A DNA stretch of 64,000 nucleotides from Streptomyces musisoli (GCF_016741855.1 NZ_JAERRH010000001.1:434001-498000), one strand, 5' to 3'. Positions 51,126 to 60,620 are shown, counted from the first letter of the stretch. Numbers and translations are program-made. The notes: generated by a model from the letters alone, not told the origin.

Positions 51126-51542
51126 CGAACAGGAGCGCTCCCGGCCGACGTCGCGGCAACGGCCCCAGGGCCGCGGGCTGCTCACCGAGCTGGGCGCGCA
51201 GGTCATCGCGGGGCCGGTGCCCACGCCGGTGGGCCGCAATCTGCTGGCGGTGCATGCGGACGGGTCACTCTTCGACTACGCGTGGACCAGCGCGGCGGCT
51301 GAGCCCGCTCGTCCGGCCTCCGGCTGAGCCCGCCCGTGCGAGACTCCGGCTGGGCCCGCTCGTCCGGACTTCGTGAGTCCGCTCGTGCGGAGACTCCGGC
51401 TGAACCCGCCCGTGCGGAGACTCCGGCTGAGTCCGCTCGTGCGGAGACTCCCGCTGAACCCGCTCGTCCGGCCTCCGGCTGAGCCCGCCCGTGCGGAGAC
51501 TCCAGCTGAACCCGCTCGTGCGGAGACTCCGGCTGAACCCGC
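51126..51542. repeat. Intergenic repeats and unrecognised coding-like scrap
   Basis: From about 51320 to 51542 a 27-base unit (ctcgtgcggagactccggctgaacccg and variants) occurs about seven times with some deleted pieces. At 51150-51310 a short open frame reads LLTELGAQVIAGPVPTPVGRN and ends DGSLFDYAW; it looks like the tail of a real gene but I cannot name the family. An inverted piece of the 113-bp repeat core lies at about 51155-51177. Confidence 0.6.
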
Positions 51543-53918
51543 TCAGCCGGAGTCCGGTCGCATCCGGAAGTCGTAGCGGGCGGGCAGCGGCTCGTCGGTG
51601 AGGCGGTTCCACAGCCGGCCGACGTCGTCGGCGCCCTCCCGCAGGTCGGCGACCTCGAAGCCGGCGTCGAAGACGGCCCGTGCCTCGGCTCGCCGGCCCT
51701 CGGCGAGCAGCAGCTCGGCGAGGAGCAGCCGGAAGCGGCCCCTCCGGCGGACGGCGGCGGGCAACCGCTCCCACACCGAGCGCGCGTCCGCGGCCCGCCG
51801 GACCCGGAGCAGCGCTTCGAGGGTCTCCCGTCCGAGCGCGGCCACGGCGGCCCCCCAGCTCTCCTCCGCGGAGCCCGTCCCCGCCCCGCCCACGGAGCCT
51901 GCCCCCGCCCTGGCCTCCGCACCCGTCCCAGCCCCAAGCTCCTGGCCCGTCCCCGCCCCGGCCTCCGAACCCGTCCCAGACCGAAGCTCCGGGCCCGTCC
52001 CCGTCCCAGCCCCCGCGGACCCCCCGGCCCCGGCCACCGCGGACACGCCGACCCCAGCCACCGCAGACGCCCCGCTCCCCCACCCCGCAGACCCCTCAGG
52101 CCCAGCCCCCGCAGAGCCCCCGGCCCGAGCCCCCACAGACACCCCGGTCTCGGTCACCGCACACGCCCCGGCCCCGGCCCCAGCAGACACCCAGTCCCCC
52201 GCTCCCACAGACCCCCCAGGCCCAGCCCCCGCAGAGCCCCCAGCCCCGGGCCCCGCCGCCGTGGACGTTCCGGTCTCGTCGGGTTCGGGGTGTTTTCGGT
52301 GCAGGTCGGTGAAGGCGGCCGTGTAGCGGTCGGCGGCCCGTTCGTGGTGGCCGGCCTCCTGGTCGGCGACGGCCAGGCAGCGCAGCAGCGGCCAGGTCGC
52401 GGGCGCGCGGCGCAGCGCGCGCTCCCAGCTGCGGACGGCCTGTGCGCGGTCGCCCGCGTGCCACTGGGCGACGCCGAGGTGGTACTCGGTGTGCGCCGTG
52501 GCGGGGGCGGTCTCCAGCAGGTCCCGCCACGGCGGGGTGACCGGCGTCGGTCCCGGCGGCCGGCCCGGGTGCGGCTCCGGCAGGGACCCGGTGCGCAGCA
52601 GCTGCCGCCAGGGCTCCTGGGCGGCGCCCAGCGTGGACTCGGGGAACGGCGTACCGGGCAGCTCCAGGCCCGCGCGGAGCACTTCGAGCGCGCCCCAGCC
52701 GGAGCCGGCGGCGAGTGTCGCCCCGGGTTCGGCGTCGGCGTACGGCTGCCACGCCGCGTACGCCCGGTCGACGCGGTCGCGCGGCAGGACGGCCGCCAGC
52801 CGCTTCTCGGCCGTCCCGACGACGTCCGCCCACTCGCCCGCGGAGGGCGTGTCCAGCGGGCCGTACGCCTCCAGCCAGGACACCTCGCCCTGCGCAGGCA
52901 GCGGCACGTGTTCGAGCTGGGTGCGGGCGAGCCCGGCCTGGATCTCGCAGTAGCCGCCGGTGCCGGGTGCGGTCAGCCACTGCTGCCAGCGCCGGCCGCC
53001 GGGGCCGCTGCCCCACACGAAGAGCTTGCGGCCGCGCAGCACGTCGGTGGAGGTCTGCACCAGCCCGTGCCCGTCGGCGTCCAGCGCGGCGATCCAGCGG
53101 CGGCGGCCGTCGGGCACCTCGTAGAAGTAGTCGGCGGCGTAGGGGCTGTTGAGCGGGTGGCTGCGGTCGACGCCGTCGTACTCCGGGACGGGCACCCGGC
53201 TCAGCCGGCGTTCGTAGCCGAACCGCCAGGCCTCGTCGGCGGGGGCCAGGACGCGGCGGTCCTCGGGCACGGCGGTGTTGGACCACCAGTAGGTGGGCAC
53301 GGGCCGCTCGTGCGGGTTGCGGATCCGTACGCCGGCGTACAGGAAGTCGGAGTCCTGCGGCAGCCACAGGTCGACCTGGAAGGGCAGGTCGCGCAGCCTC
53401 TCCCACTCCCACAGCCGCAGCATCGGGCCGCCGTCCGGGGCGGTGACGAGCGCGGCGTGCAGGGGGGCGCAGGAGAGGGTGGTGTGGCCGGTGGCGCCGA
53501 TGTTCCATTCGATGCCGCCGGAGTACCAGGCGCCGTTGAGGGCAAAGTCGGCCGGCTGGAAAACCGGGTTGCGGTAGAGGAGTTCGCGTCCCGTGGGCAG
53601 ATGGACCAGGGAGGTGATCCGGCCGCCGAGGCCGGGCAGGACGGTGGCGCGCAGCCGGCCGTTCTCGATGACCAGCGCGTCGAAGGTGCGGGGCGCGCGG
53701 GTTCTGCCGTACCCGTCCCGGATCCGCAGGGGCAGCAGGCTGCGCAGCGGCTCGTGGCCGAGCTGCCGGGCCATGTCCGCGGGCAGGTCCGCCCGTTCCC
53801 GGCCGTCGATGCGGTGGACCTCGTCGAGCGGGCGCAGTGCGGGCAGCGGGTTGTCTGGCCCCAACTCCGCGGCGGGGAGGGTCAGCACCTCACGTCGGAT
53901 CGTCGTCACGATGACCAT
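51543..53918 (-). CDS. DUF5107 domain and TPR protein with low-complexity insert
   Basis: The 791-residue protein has an N-terminal DUF5107 beta-sandwich region (about 75-370: ATVLPGLGGRITSLVHLPTGREL, FALNGAWYSGGIEWNIG and PTYWWSNTAVPE), resembling aldose-epimerase/beta-galactosidase-like sugar-binding folds, then helical TPR repeats (about 470-550 and 690-760). Between them lies about 135 residues of Gly/Ala/Ser/Thr repeats (about 552-686) encoded by a GC-rich microsatellite. Probably a glycan-related protein with a protein-protein scaffold; no catalytic residues can be named. The start could be ATG 53918 or GTG 53909; neither has a strong ribosome site. Confidence 0.72.
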   Translation of the reverse strand: MVIVTTIRREVLTLPAAELGPDNPLPALRPLDEVHRIDGRERADLPADMARQLGHEPLRSLLPLRIRDGYGRTRAPRTFDALVIENGRLRATVLPGLGGRITSLVHLPTGRELLYRNPVFQPADFALNGAWYSGGIEWNIGATGHTTLSCAPLHAALVTAPDGGPMLRLWEWERLRDLPFQVDLWLPQDSDFLYAGVRIRNPHERPVPTYWWSNTAVPEDRRVLAPADEAWRFGYERRLSRVPVPEYDGVDRSHPLNSPYAADYFYEVPDGRRRWIAALDADGHGLVQTSTDVLRGRKLFVWGSGPGGRRWQQWLTAPGTGGYCEIQAGLARTQLEHVPLPAQGEVSWLEAYGPLDTPSAGEWADVVGTAEKRLAAVLPRDRVDRAYAAWQPYADAEPGATLAAGSGWGALEVLRAGLELPGTPFPESTLGAAQEPWRQLLRTGSLPEPHPGRPPGPTPVTPPWRDLLETAPATAHTEYHLGVAQWHAGDRAQAVRSWERALRRAPATWPLLRCLAVADQEAGHHERAADRYTAAFTDLHRKHPEPDETGTSTAAGPGAGGSAGAGPGGSVGAGDWVSAGAGAGACAVTETGVSVGARAGGSAGAGPEGSAGWGSGASAVAGVGVSAVAGAGGSAGAGTGTGPELRSGTGSEAGAGTGQELGAGTGAEARAGAGSVGGAGTGSAEESWGAAVAALGRETLEALLRVRRAADARSVWERLPAAVRRRGRFRLLLAELLLAEGRRAEARAVFDAGFEVADLREGADDVGRLWNRLTDEPLPARYDFRMRPDSG

Positions 53919-54182
53919 GGAACCCGGCGACGCGGGACTCGGCCAGGGGAGCTGCCGGTCAGGATTGCGCAAAGGCGTCCACGACCAGGTCGGCCGGCAG
54001 CACCCGGATCCGGCCCGTGGAGTGCGGGGACGTCGCCGAGCCGTACGACATCGGCACCGAGGCCGACCTGAGCCACCTTGAGTGAACGGGGTGGCACCGA
54101 GCGCCACCTTGCCTCGACCCGGAGAATCTCGGCATCAACAACGCCCGCCGTCCGTGAACGCGTCGCCGTATGCCGAAGTCGA
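53919..54182. other. Intergenic region, no gene recognised
   Basis: This 264-base stretch lies between the DUF5107 start and the end of the GNAT gene. Short open frames exist on both strands but none looks like a known family. It should hold the promoter for the leftward DUF5107 gene. Confidence 0.4.
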
Positions 54183-54734
54183 TCAGTAGCCGGACCGCAT
54201 CTCGACGGTGAGCGCCCAGCGTTCGTGGTCGCGCCAGGCGCCGTCGACGTAGATCATCTTCGGGGAGAGCCCCTCCAAGCGGAACCCGGCGCCGCGGGCG
54301 AGGGCGATGGAGGCGGTGTTCCCGGGCTGGGCGTTGATCTCCAGCCGGTGCAGGCCGAGCGGCCCGAACGCGTAGGCGATCACCAGTTCCAGGCCTTCGC
54401 GCATCAGGCCCCGGCCGGCCGCGTGCGCGAAGACGCCGTAGCCGAGGGCGCCGCTGCGGAATCCGCCCCGCACGATGTTGTTGATGTTGATGAAGCCGGC
54501 GATGGCCCCGCCGTCCTTCTCGCACACCAGGAAGCCGGCCCGGGCCGGATCGTCGATCAGCGAGCCGGCGTAGTCGGCGTACGCCTGTTCGCTGTCCGGC
54601 GGGAACAGCCACGGCCGGTGCAGGCCCTTGCTCTCCCCGGCCCGTGCGGTGAACTCGGGGCCGTCCTCGAGGGTGAAGGGACGGATGGCGACGCGGGGGC
54701 CCGTGGCGAGCCAGCGGGACGGAGGGTGCGGCAT
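54183..54734 (-). CDS. GNAT N-acetyltransferase (RimJ/RimL type)
   Basis: The 183-residue protein has the GNAT acetyl-CoA pyrophosphate loop in GYGVFAHAAGRGLMREGLELV and the family end GLHRLEINAQPGNTASIALARGAGFRLEG. It acetylates an N-terminal amine or small-molecule amine; substrate unknown. ATG 54734 is used. Single gene, leftward. Confidence 0.9.
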   Translation of the reverse strand: MPHPPSRWLATGPRVAIRPFTLEDGPEFTARAGESKGLHRPWLFPPDSEQAYADYAGSLIDDPARAGFLVCEKDGGAIAGFININNIVRGGFRSGALGYGVFAHAAGRGLMREGLELVIAYAFGPLGLHRLEINAQPGNTASIALARGAGFRLEGLSPKMIYVDGAWRDHERWALTVEMRSGY

Positions 54735-54798
54735 CCGGCCAGCCTACGGCGTCACCGCCCGCGGCGCCGCATGGTGGACGCCCCCGCGAGGCCGGGTG

Positions 54799-55722
54799 TC
54801 AGCGCAGGGCCGGCTCGTCCAGCGTCACCGTGCCCGTGTCCGCGTCGAGTTCGGCGGCCACCCCGAACGGGACCGTCAACGCCCCCTCGCAGTGCCCGAA
54901 TCCGACGTTCTCCGCGACCGGGACCCCGAGTCCGCCGAGCCGGTCGGCCAGCAGGGGCCGCAGCTCGGCGTAGTCCGCACAGTCCTCCCAGGAGCCGAGG
55001 AGCACCCCGCGCACCCCGTCCAGCCAGCCGGAGCGCAGGAGTTGGGTGAGGTACCGGTCCAGCCGGTACGTCTCCTCGCCCACGTCCTCCAGGCAGAGCA
55101 GTCCGCCGCGCGCCGAGGGACGGGCGTGCGGGGTGCCGCGTTCCGCGGCGAGCAGGCACAGGCAGCCGCCGAGGGTGACGCCCCGGGCCCGGCCGGGCAC
55201 CAGGGCCCGGCCGCCGGTGGCGAGGGTGCGGACCGTCTCGGGCGCGAAGAGCGTGGCCCGCAGGTGCTCCTGGGCCCGCGCGTTCTTGATGAAGTCGACG
55301 CCGGCCGCCATCGGCCCGTACAGCGTGGCCAGTCCCAGGCGGGTGGCGATGGCCTCGTGCAGGACGGTGAGGTCGCTGAACCCGAGGAAGAGCTTGGGCC
55401 CGGCCGCCCGCAGCGCGTCCCAGTCGAGCAGGTCGATCATGCGCTGCACGCCGTAGCCGCCGCGGGCGCACAGCACCGCGTCCACGGTGGGGTCGCACCA
55501 GGCACGCTGGAAGTCGGCGGCCCGGTCGGCGTCCGTGCCGGCCAGGTACCGGAACTCGGGGTGCCGGTCGAGGACGTGGGCCCCGGCCACGGGGTCGAGG
55601 TCCCAGCCGCGCAGTACGTCGAGGCCGGCCTGGAGCCGCTCCTCGGGCACCGGCCCGCTGGTGGCGACGACGGCCACCCGGGCGCCGGGGGCCAGCCGGT
55701 GCGGCCGTACGAGTTCCTTCAC
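54799..55722 (-). CDS. LD-carboxypeptidase (peptidase S66 family)
   Basis: The 307-residue protein matches S66 peptidases: VRPHRLAPGARVAVVATSGPVPEERL start, VDAVLCARGGYGVQRMIDLLDW, nucleophile Ser in LFLGFSDLTVLHEA, and ENVGFGHCEGALTVPFG with the catalytic His. These enzymes cut L,D bonds in muropeptides (tetrapeptide recycling) or microcin-like peptides. GTG 55722 overlaps the stop of the S9 peptidase gene. It is the last of four coupled or closely spaced peptidase genes. Confidence 0.92.
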   Translation of the reverse strand: MKELVRPHRLAPGARVAVVATSGPVPEERLQAGLDVLRGWDLDPVAGAHVLDRHPEFRYLAGTDADRAADFQRAWCDPTVDAVLCARGGYGVQRMIDLLDWDALRAAGPKLFLGFSDLTVLHEAIATRLGLATLYGPMAAGVDFIKNARAQEHLRATLFAPETVRTLATGGRALVPGRARGVTLGGCLCLLAAERGTPHARPSARGGLLCLEDVGEETYRLDRYLTQLLRSGWLDGVRGVLLGSWEDCADYAELRPLLADRLGGLGVPVAENVGFGHCEGALTVPFGVAAELDADTGTVTLDEPALR

Positions 55723-57674
55723 GGGGTGAGTTCCACCTTCGGTGTCCGCGGCGCCGGTTCCAGCTCGAACACCTGAGCGTACAGGGACAGCTCTGCTTCC
55801 AGGGCACGCACCATGGTCTCGGCCCGCCGGAAGCCGTGCCCTTCTCCTTCGAACGTGAGGTAGGCGTGCGGCACTCCCCGGTCCGCGATCCGGGCGAGGA
55901 AGCGTTCGCACTGGGCGGGCGGGCAGATGACGTCGTCCAGGCCCTGGAGCATCAGGAAGGGCACGGTGAGCCGGTCGGCGTGCGTGGTCGGGGAGCGTTC
56001 GGCGTACCGGGCGGGCACCTCGGCGAGCGGGCCGATCAGCGACTCCAGGTAGCGGGACTCGAAGTCGTGGGTCTCCCCCGGGCCCCAGGTGGCGAGGTCG
56101 AGCACCGGGTAGACGATGGTGCCGCAGGCGTAGACGTCGGTCGTGGTCAGGGAGGCCGCGGTGGTCCAGCCGCCCGCGCTGCCGCCCCGGATGGCCAGCC
56201 GGGCGGGGTCGGCGGTGCCCTCGTCGGCGAGGGCACGGGCGACGGCCGCGCAGTCCTCGACGTCGACCACGCCCCACTGCTCGCGCAGCCGCTCGCGGTA
56301 GGCGCGGCCGTATCCGGTGGAGCCGCCGTAGTTCACCTCGGCGACCCCGATGCCTCGCGAGGTGAAGTAGGCGATGGCCAGGTCCAGCACGAGCGGGACC
56401 CGGCTGGTGGGCCCGCCGTGCGCCCAGATCACGTAGGGCGGCAGCTCGCCGTCGGGCGCGGCGCGTCCGGGGTGGTGCGGCGGGTAGACATGGGCGTGCA
56501 CGTCGCGGCCGTCCGGGCCGCAGAAGGTGCGGATCTGCGGCTCCGGGTAGTAGGCGGGATCCACCGGGTCCCGGTGCCGGGCGCCGATCACGCGGGCCCG
56601 GCCGGTGGCCGTGTCCAGCTCGACCACCTCGTACGCGGTGCGCGGGCTGGCGCCGACCGCGACGACGCGCGCGCCGTGGGCGGCGAGGGTGGCGGCGCAT
56701 TCCGTCCACGGGCCGGCGGCGTCGACGATCTCGCCGGACTCCGGATCCAGTATCCCGAGCACGGCCGGCCCCCGGCCGTGCACGACCGCCAGCAGACCGT
56801 TGTCCAGCGGCGCGAACCAGCGCAGCCCGAGCTGCCAGAGGGGCCCGGCGAACTCCTCCTCGCGCGGGCACAGCGGGGTGCCGTCGCGGTAGAGGTTCCA
56901 CCAGCCGCCGCGGTCGCTCGCGTACAGCAGGCTGCCGTCCGCCGCCCACTCGACCTGGGCGACGGCCTCGTCCGGGCCGCCGGCCACCGTCCGGACGCCC
57001 GTCGGCCGGCCGTCGTCGCCGATGTCGGCGACCAGCAGCTCGGTCCCGTCCCAGGGCATGCGCGGATGGTCCCAGGCCAGCCAGGCGGCGCGCCGGCCGT
57101 CGGGAGACAGCCGGGCGCCGGTGAGGAACCGGTGCCGGGGCGCGACGAGTTCCCGGACGGCATCCCGGTCGTCGGCGGCCGAACCGTCCAGCGGGACGGC
57201 GGCAAGGAGCCGCCGTACGTCGTCGGGGCCGTCCCCGGTGAACTCCTCCAGCACGCACCACACCTCACCGCGCGCGAGGTCCACCCGGGGTTCGGCCCAG
57301 CGCAGACCGCCGCCCGCCGGCGACACCGGGGTGAGCGGGCGGGGCTCGTCGCCGGGCTCGTACCGGTAGAGCCGCTGGTCGGCGAAGTTCACGAAGACGA
57401 TGAGGGGCCGGCCGTCCCGGAGCACCCCGGCCCAGGGCCGGCCGCCGTACTCGATGACCCGGCTGCGCACGTTCCAGGGGGCGGGGAGCACCGACTCCTC
57501 GGTGCCGTCGGCCCGCCGCCGCACCAGGGCCCGCCGGCCGGCCTCGGCCGGGCGGGGCTCGGTCCACCAGATCTCGTCGCCGACGAAATCCACCCAGTCC
57601 GGCCGCCCGTCGTGCGCGGCGGCGAGCGCCGCGTCGATGGGCGACGGCCACGATCCGTACGGCGATCTCAGCAT
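55719..57674 (-). CDS. S9-family prolyl oligopeptidase-like peptidase
   Basis: The 651-residue protein has a beta-propeller half (about 40-400) and a C-terminal alpha/beta hydrolase domain (about 410-635): VIWAHGGPTSRVPL, nucleophile IRGGSAGGWTTAA, the Asp of LQGLDDVICPP and the His of FEGEGHGFRRAE. Members cut small peptides after proline or act as acylaminoacyl peptidases. Third gene of the peptidase operon; the M20 gene ends 15 bases upstream of its start. Confidence 0.92.
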   Translation of the reverse strand: MLRSPYGSWPSPIDAALAAAHDGRPDWVDFVGDEIWWTEPRPAEAGRRALVRRRADGTEESVLPAPWNVRSRVIEYGGRPWAGVLRDGRPLIVFVNFADQRLYRYEPGDEPRPLTPVSPAGGGLRWAEPRVDLARGEVWCVLEEFTGDGPDDVRRLLAAVPLDGSAADDRDAVRELVAPRHRFLTGARLSPDGRRAAWLAWDHPRMPWDGTELLVADIGDDGRPTGVRTVAGGPDEAVAQVEWAADGSLLYASDRGGWWNLYRDGTPLCPREEEFAGPLWQLGLRWFAPLDNGLLAVVHGRGPAVLGILDPESGEIVDAAGPWTECAATLAAHGARVVAVGASPRTAYEVVELDTATGRARVIGARHRDPVDPAYYPEPQIRTFCGPDGRDVHAHVYPPHHPGRAAPDGELPPYVIWAHGGPTSRVPLVLDLAIAYFTSRGIGVAEVNYGGSTGYGRAYRERLREQWGVVDVEDCAAVARALADEGTADPARLAIRGGSAGGWTTAASLTTTDVYACGTIVYPVLDLATWGPGETHDFESRYLESLIGPLAEVPARYAERSPTTHADRLTVPFLMLQGLDDVICPPAQCERFLARIADRGVPHAYLTFEGEGHGFRRAETMVRALEAELSLYAQVFELEPAPRTPKVELTP

Positions 57675-57689
57675 CTCGTCCCCCAGCGT

Positions 57690-58994
57690 CTAGGCCGTGC
57701 GCAGGAAGCGGTCCAGGACGCGGACCCCGAAGTGCAGCGCCTCCACGGGCACACGCTCGTCCACACCGTGGAACAGCGCCTGGTAGTCGAGGTCCGCGGG
57801 CAGCTTCAGCGGCGAGAACCCGTAGCCGGTGATGCCGAGCCGGGAGAACTGCTTGGCGTCCGTGCCGCCCGACATGCAGTACGGCACCACATGGCCGCCG
57901 GGTGCGAACTCCTCCACCGCCGTCCGCATCTTCGCGAACAGCGGTGCGTCCACGGGGGCTTGCAGGGCCACTTCCCGGTGCGCGTACTCCCAGTGCACGT
58001 CCGGTCCGGTCAGCTCGTCCAGCGTGGCGGCGAACTCCTCCTCGGTGCCCGCCAGACAGCGCCCGTCCACGTAGGCGACCGCCTCACCGGGAACGACGTT
58101 GACCTTGTAACCGGCGTTCAGCATCGTCGGGTTGGCGCTGTTGCGGACGGTCGCCTCGACCAGCCGGGCGGTCGGGCCCAGCTTCTCCAGCAGTGTGTCC
58201 ACGTCGATGGTGCCGGCTTCGATGCCGTAGAGGGTGGTGAGGGCGTCCAGGGCGGCGCGGACGGTCGGGGTGAGCCGGAGCGGCCACTTGTGTTCGCCGA
58301 TGCGGGTGACCGCGGCGGCGAGCCGGGTCACCGCGTTCTCCCGGTTCACCTTGGAGCCGTGGCCGGTCCGGCCGCGCGCGGTGAGCTTCAGCCAGGCGGT
58401 GCCCCGCTCCCCCGCCGCGACGGGGTAGATCTCGCGGCCGGAGCCGTCGTGGAAGGTGAAGGCGCCGGACTCGCCGATGGCCTCCGTGCAGCCCTCGAAG
58501 AGTTCGGGGTGCCGGTCGGCGAGGAATCCGGAGCCGTCCTCGGCGCTGGCCTCCTCGTCCGCGGTGAACGCGACGACGAGGTCGCGGCGGGGCCGCACGC
58601 CCTGCCGGGCCCAGGACCTGGCCACCGCGAGGATCATCGCGTCCGTGTTCTTCATGTCGACGGCGCCGCGACCCCACACCACACCGTCCCGGACCTCCCC
58701 GGAGAAGGGGTGCACGCGCCAGTCGGCGGCCTCGGCCGGTACGACGTCGAGGTGGCCGTGGACCAGCAGGGCGTCGGCGGACGGGTCGGTGCCCGCGATC
58801 CGGGCCACCACGTTGGTGCGGCCCCGGGTGCGCTCCAGCAGCAGGGGTTCCAGGCCCGCCTCGGCCAGGCGTTCGGCCGCGTACTCGGCGGCGGGCCGCT
58901 CCCGGCAGTCGCCATCGCCCCGGTTGGCGGTGTCGATACGGATCAGGCCGGAGGTGAACTCCACCACCTCGTCCAGGGCCAGTCGGTCAGCCAT
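57690..58994 (-). CDS. M20-family metallopeptidase (M20/M25/M40)
   Basis: The 434-residue protein has the M20 zinc ligands: VHGHLDVVPAEA (HxD), GRGAVDMKN, TADEEASAEDGSG (catalytic Glu pair) and LFHGVDERVPVEALHFG. It also has the inserted dimerisation domain (about 190-310, with RGRTGHGSKVNREN). Likely removes amino acids from dipeptides or N-acylated peptides. ATG 58994 lies inside the end of the M55 gene (8-base overlap). Confidence 0.92.
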   Translation of the reverse strand: MADRLALDEVVEFTSGLIRIDTANRGDGDCRERPAAEYAAERLAEAGLEPLLLERTRGRTNVVARIAGTDPSADALLVHGHLDVVPAEAADWRVHPFSGEVRDGVVWGRGAVDMKNTDAMILAVARSWARQGVRPRRDLVVAFTADEEASAEDGSGFLADRHPELFEGCTEAIGESGAFTFHDGSGREIYPVAAGERGTAWLKLTARGRTGHGSKVNRENAVTRLAAAVTRIGEHKWPLRLTPTVRAALDALTTLYGIEAGTIDVDTLLEKLGPTARLVEATVRNSANPTMLNAGYKVNVVPGEAVAYVDGRCLAGTEEEFAATLDELTGPDVHWEYAHREVALQAPVDAPLFAKMRTAVEEFAPGGHVVPYCMSGGTDAKQFSRLGITGYGFSPLKLPADLDYQALFHGVDERVPVEALHFGVRVLDRFLRTA

Positions 58995-59820
58995 ACTGCT
59001 CCTCCACGGCGGCAGAGACGATCGTGGTGACCGCCTTGAACGTCCTGATCCCCTCGTACATGGTGGCGCTCGTGTACGCCACCTTCCGCTCGCCGATCCG
59101 CGCCACGCCGGGGACGACGGTGGCGGACAGGGCCAGGTGCTCGGCGTCGAACTCGACGGCGACCGTGAACGGCCCTGCGTCCACCGGTTCGTGACGGACC
59201 GCCAGCCGCGCGGCCTCCTTGGCCGCCGCGCGGATGTCGGCCGCCGTGCGGGCCGGGGTCCGGCACACCGCCGCGTACCGCGACACATGGTCCTTGACGG
59301 CGACCTTCAGCGCCTCGGGGGCGTAGCCGAGGGCGTCCTCGCAGGCCAGGTCGTCGCCGGTGAAGAGGACGACGGGAACGCCGTACTCGGCGACGACGTG
59401 CGCGTTGAGCAGACCCTCGCTGGCACGGACGTCGTTCAGCCACACCCCGGTGATCTGGTTGGCGAGGTAGGTGTGGGCGAGGACGCCCTCCATGCCGGCG
59501 CCGGTGTGGTAGCCGACGAACGCGATCCCGTCGACGTCACCGTGCTGGACACCCTCGACCATGGACAGCGTCTTGTGCCGGCCTGTGATCATCTCCACGC
59601 GCTCGTCGAGCCGCTCCAGGAGCAGGTTGCGCATGGACCAGTGGGCCTCGTTGACCAGTACGCGCTCCGCCCCGCCGTCGAAGAAGCCCTCGGCGGCGGC
59701 GTTCACGTCCGAGGTGAACATGGACCGGCAGCGCTCCCACTGCGGCGTACCCGGCAGCACGTCCCCGGGCCAGGTGACGCCCGTGGCGCCCTCCATGTCG
59801 GCACTGATGAGGATCTTCAT
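58987..59820 (-). CDS. M55-family D-aminopeptidase (DppA-like)
   Basis: The 277-residue protein has the M55 zinc site: ISADMEGATGVTW at the start, NEAHWSMRNLL, GYHTGAGMEGVLAHTY and LFTGDDLACEDA. DppA cleaves D-amino acids from peptides and suggests use of peptidoglycan-derived D-Ala-D-Ala. First gene of the M55-M20-S9-S66 operon. Confidence 0.93.
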   Translation of the reverse strand: MKILISADMEGATGVTWPGDVLPGTPQWERCRSMFTSDVNAAAEGFFDGGAERVLVNEAHWSMRNLLLERLDERVEMITGRHKTLSMVEGVQHGDVDGIAFVGYHTGAGMEGVLAHTYLANQITGVWLNDVRASEGLLNAHVVAEYGVPVVLFTGDDLACEDALGYAPEALKVAVKDHVSRYAAVCRTPARTAADIRAAAKEAARLAVRHEPVDAGPFTVAVEFDAEHLALSATVVPGVARIGERKVAYTSATMYEGIRTFKAVTTIVSAAVEEQYG

Positions 59821-59900
59821 GGTGCGTCACGTTACGCGCCGAGCGGCGGACAGGCTACGACCCCGGCGCGGCCCGTCCCGGCGACGCCCGGCGGGTCCGG

Positions 59901-60620
59901 TCAGGCCCCCGCGAGGACGAACCAGCGGGCCGGCAGGTCGATCCGGGTGCCGTCGGAGAGGCACTCGGTCTGCGGCAGGACCGTCTCGCCGTCGGCCAGG
60001 ACGGTGAGGCCGGCCTCGCCGAGCAGGCGCGGGATCTCGTCGTCGGAGGCGTCGGCGGGCTTGAGCCCGTGGTGGAAGACGCGCTGGAGCTTGGGCCCCG
60101 GGCCGCCCGGCTCGGACACGGCGCGCTGGAGGACGTCCCGGGAGCCGGAGGTCAGCTCGACGACGAAGGCCCGGCCCCGGGCGCCGATGATCTCGGCGAC
60201 GGCGGCGGCCACGGCGGGACGCGCCTGGGGTTCGCTCTGGTGGATGACGGCCCGCATGTAGACGTTGGCGTCGCCGAGCCGCTGGTGCAGGGCTCGTACG
60301 GCGTCGGTGTCGGTGAGGTCGAGCTGCTGGAACTCGACGGGGTCGCCGTTCGCTGCGCGGCGGGCGTGCTCGACGGCCGAGTGCGAGAGGTCGACGCCGA
60401 CGGCGCGGGCGAACCGGGTGGCCAGGTAACGGGTCTGGGTGCCGTTGCCGCAGCCGAGGTCGACGATCGTACGGTCCGACTCGGCGTAGGGCAGGAGCAG
60501 TTCGCTGTGCGGTACGGCGGTCAGGGAGGGGTCTGCGTCCCAGATCGCCTCGCCTCTGCCGTCGGCGGTCTGCTGCCAGTAACTCTCCCAGTTTTCGCGG
60601 TACTTGTCCGAGACGTTCAT
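59901..60620 (-). CDS. Class I SAM-dependent methyltransferase
   Basis: The 239-residue protein has motif I IVDLGCGNGTQTRYLA, the acidic VGVDLSHSAVEHARR and the QLDLTDTDAVRALH segment. A family-like NWESYWQQTADGRGEA start is visible. No substrate can be named. The ribosome site GGGGAGAGGG before ATG 60620 nearly copies that of the next gene to the right. Confidence 0.87.
   Translation of the reverse strand: MNVSDKYRENWESYWQQTADGRGEAIWDADPSLTAVPHSELLLPYAESDRTIVDLGCGNGTQTRYLATRFARAVGVDLSHSAVEHARRAANGDPVEFQQLDLTDTDAVRALHQRLGDANVYMRAVIHQSEPQARPAVAAAVAEIIGARGRAFVVELTSGSRDVLQRAVSEPGGPGPKLQRVFHHGLKPADASDDEIPRLLGEAGLTVLADGETVLPQTECLSDGTRIDLPARWFVLAGA

Noticed and set aside
55836..59030. A 1064-codon rightward open frame opposite the S9 and M20 peptidase genes
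   Set aside because: Antisense of well-supported peptidase genes; no recognisable domain.
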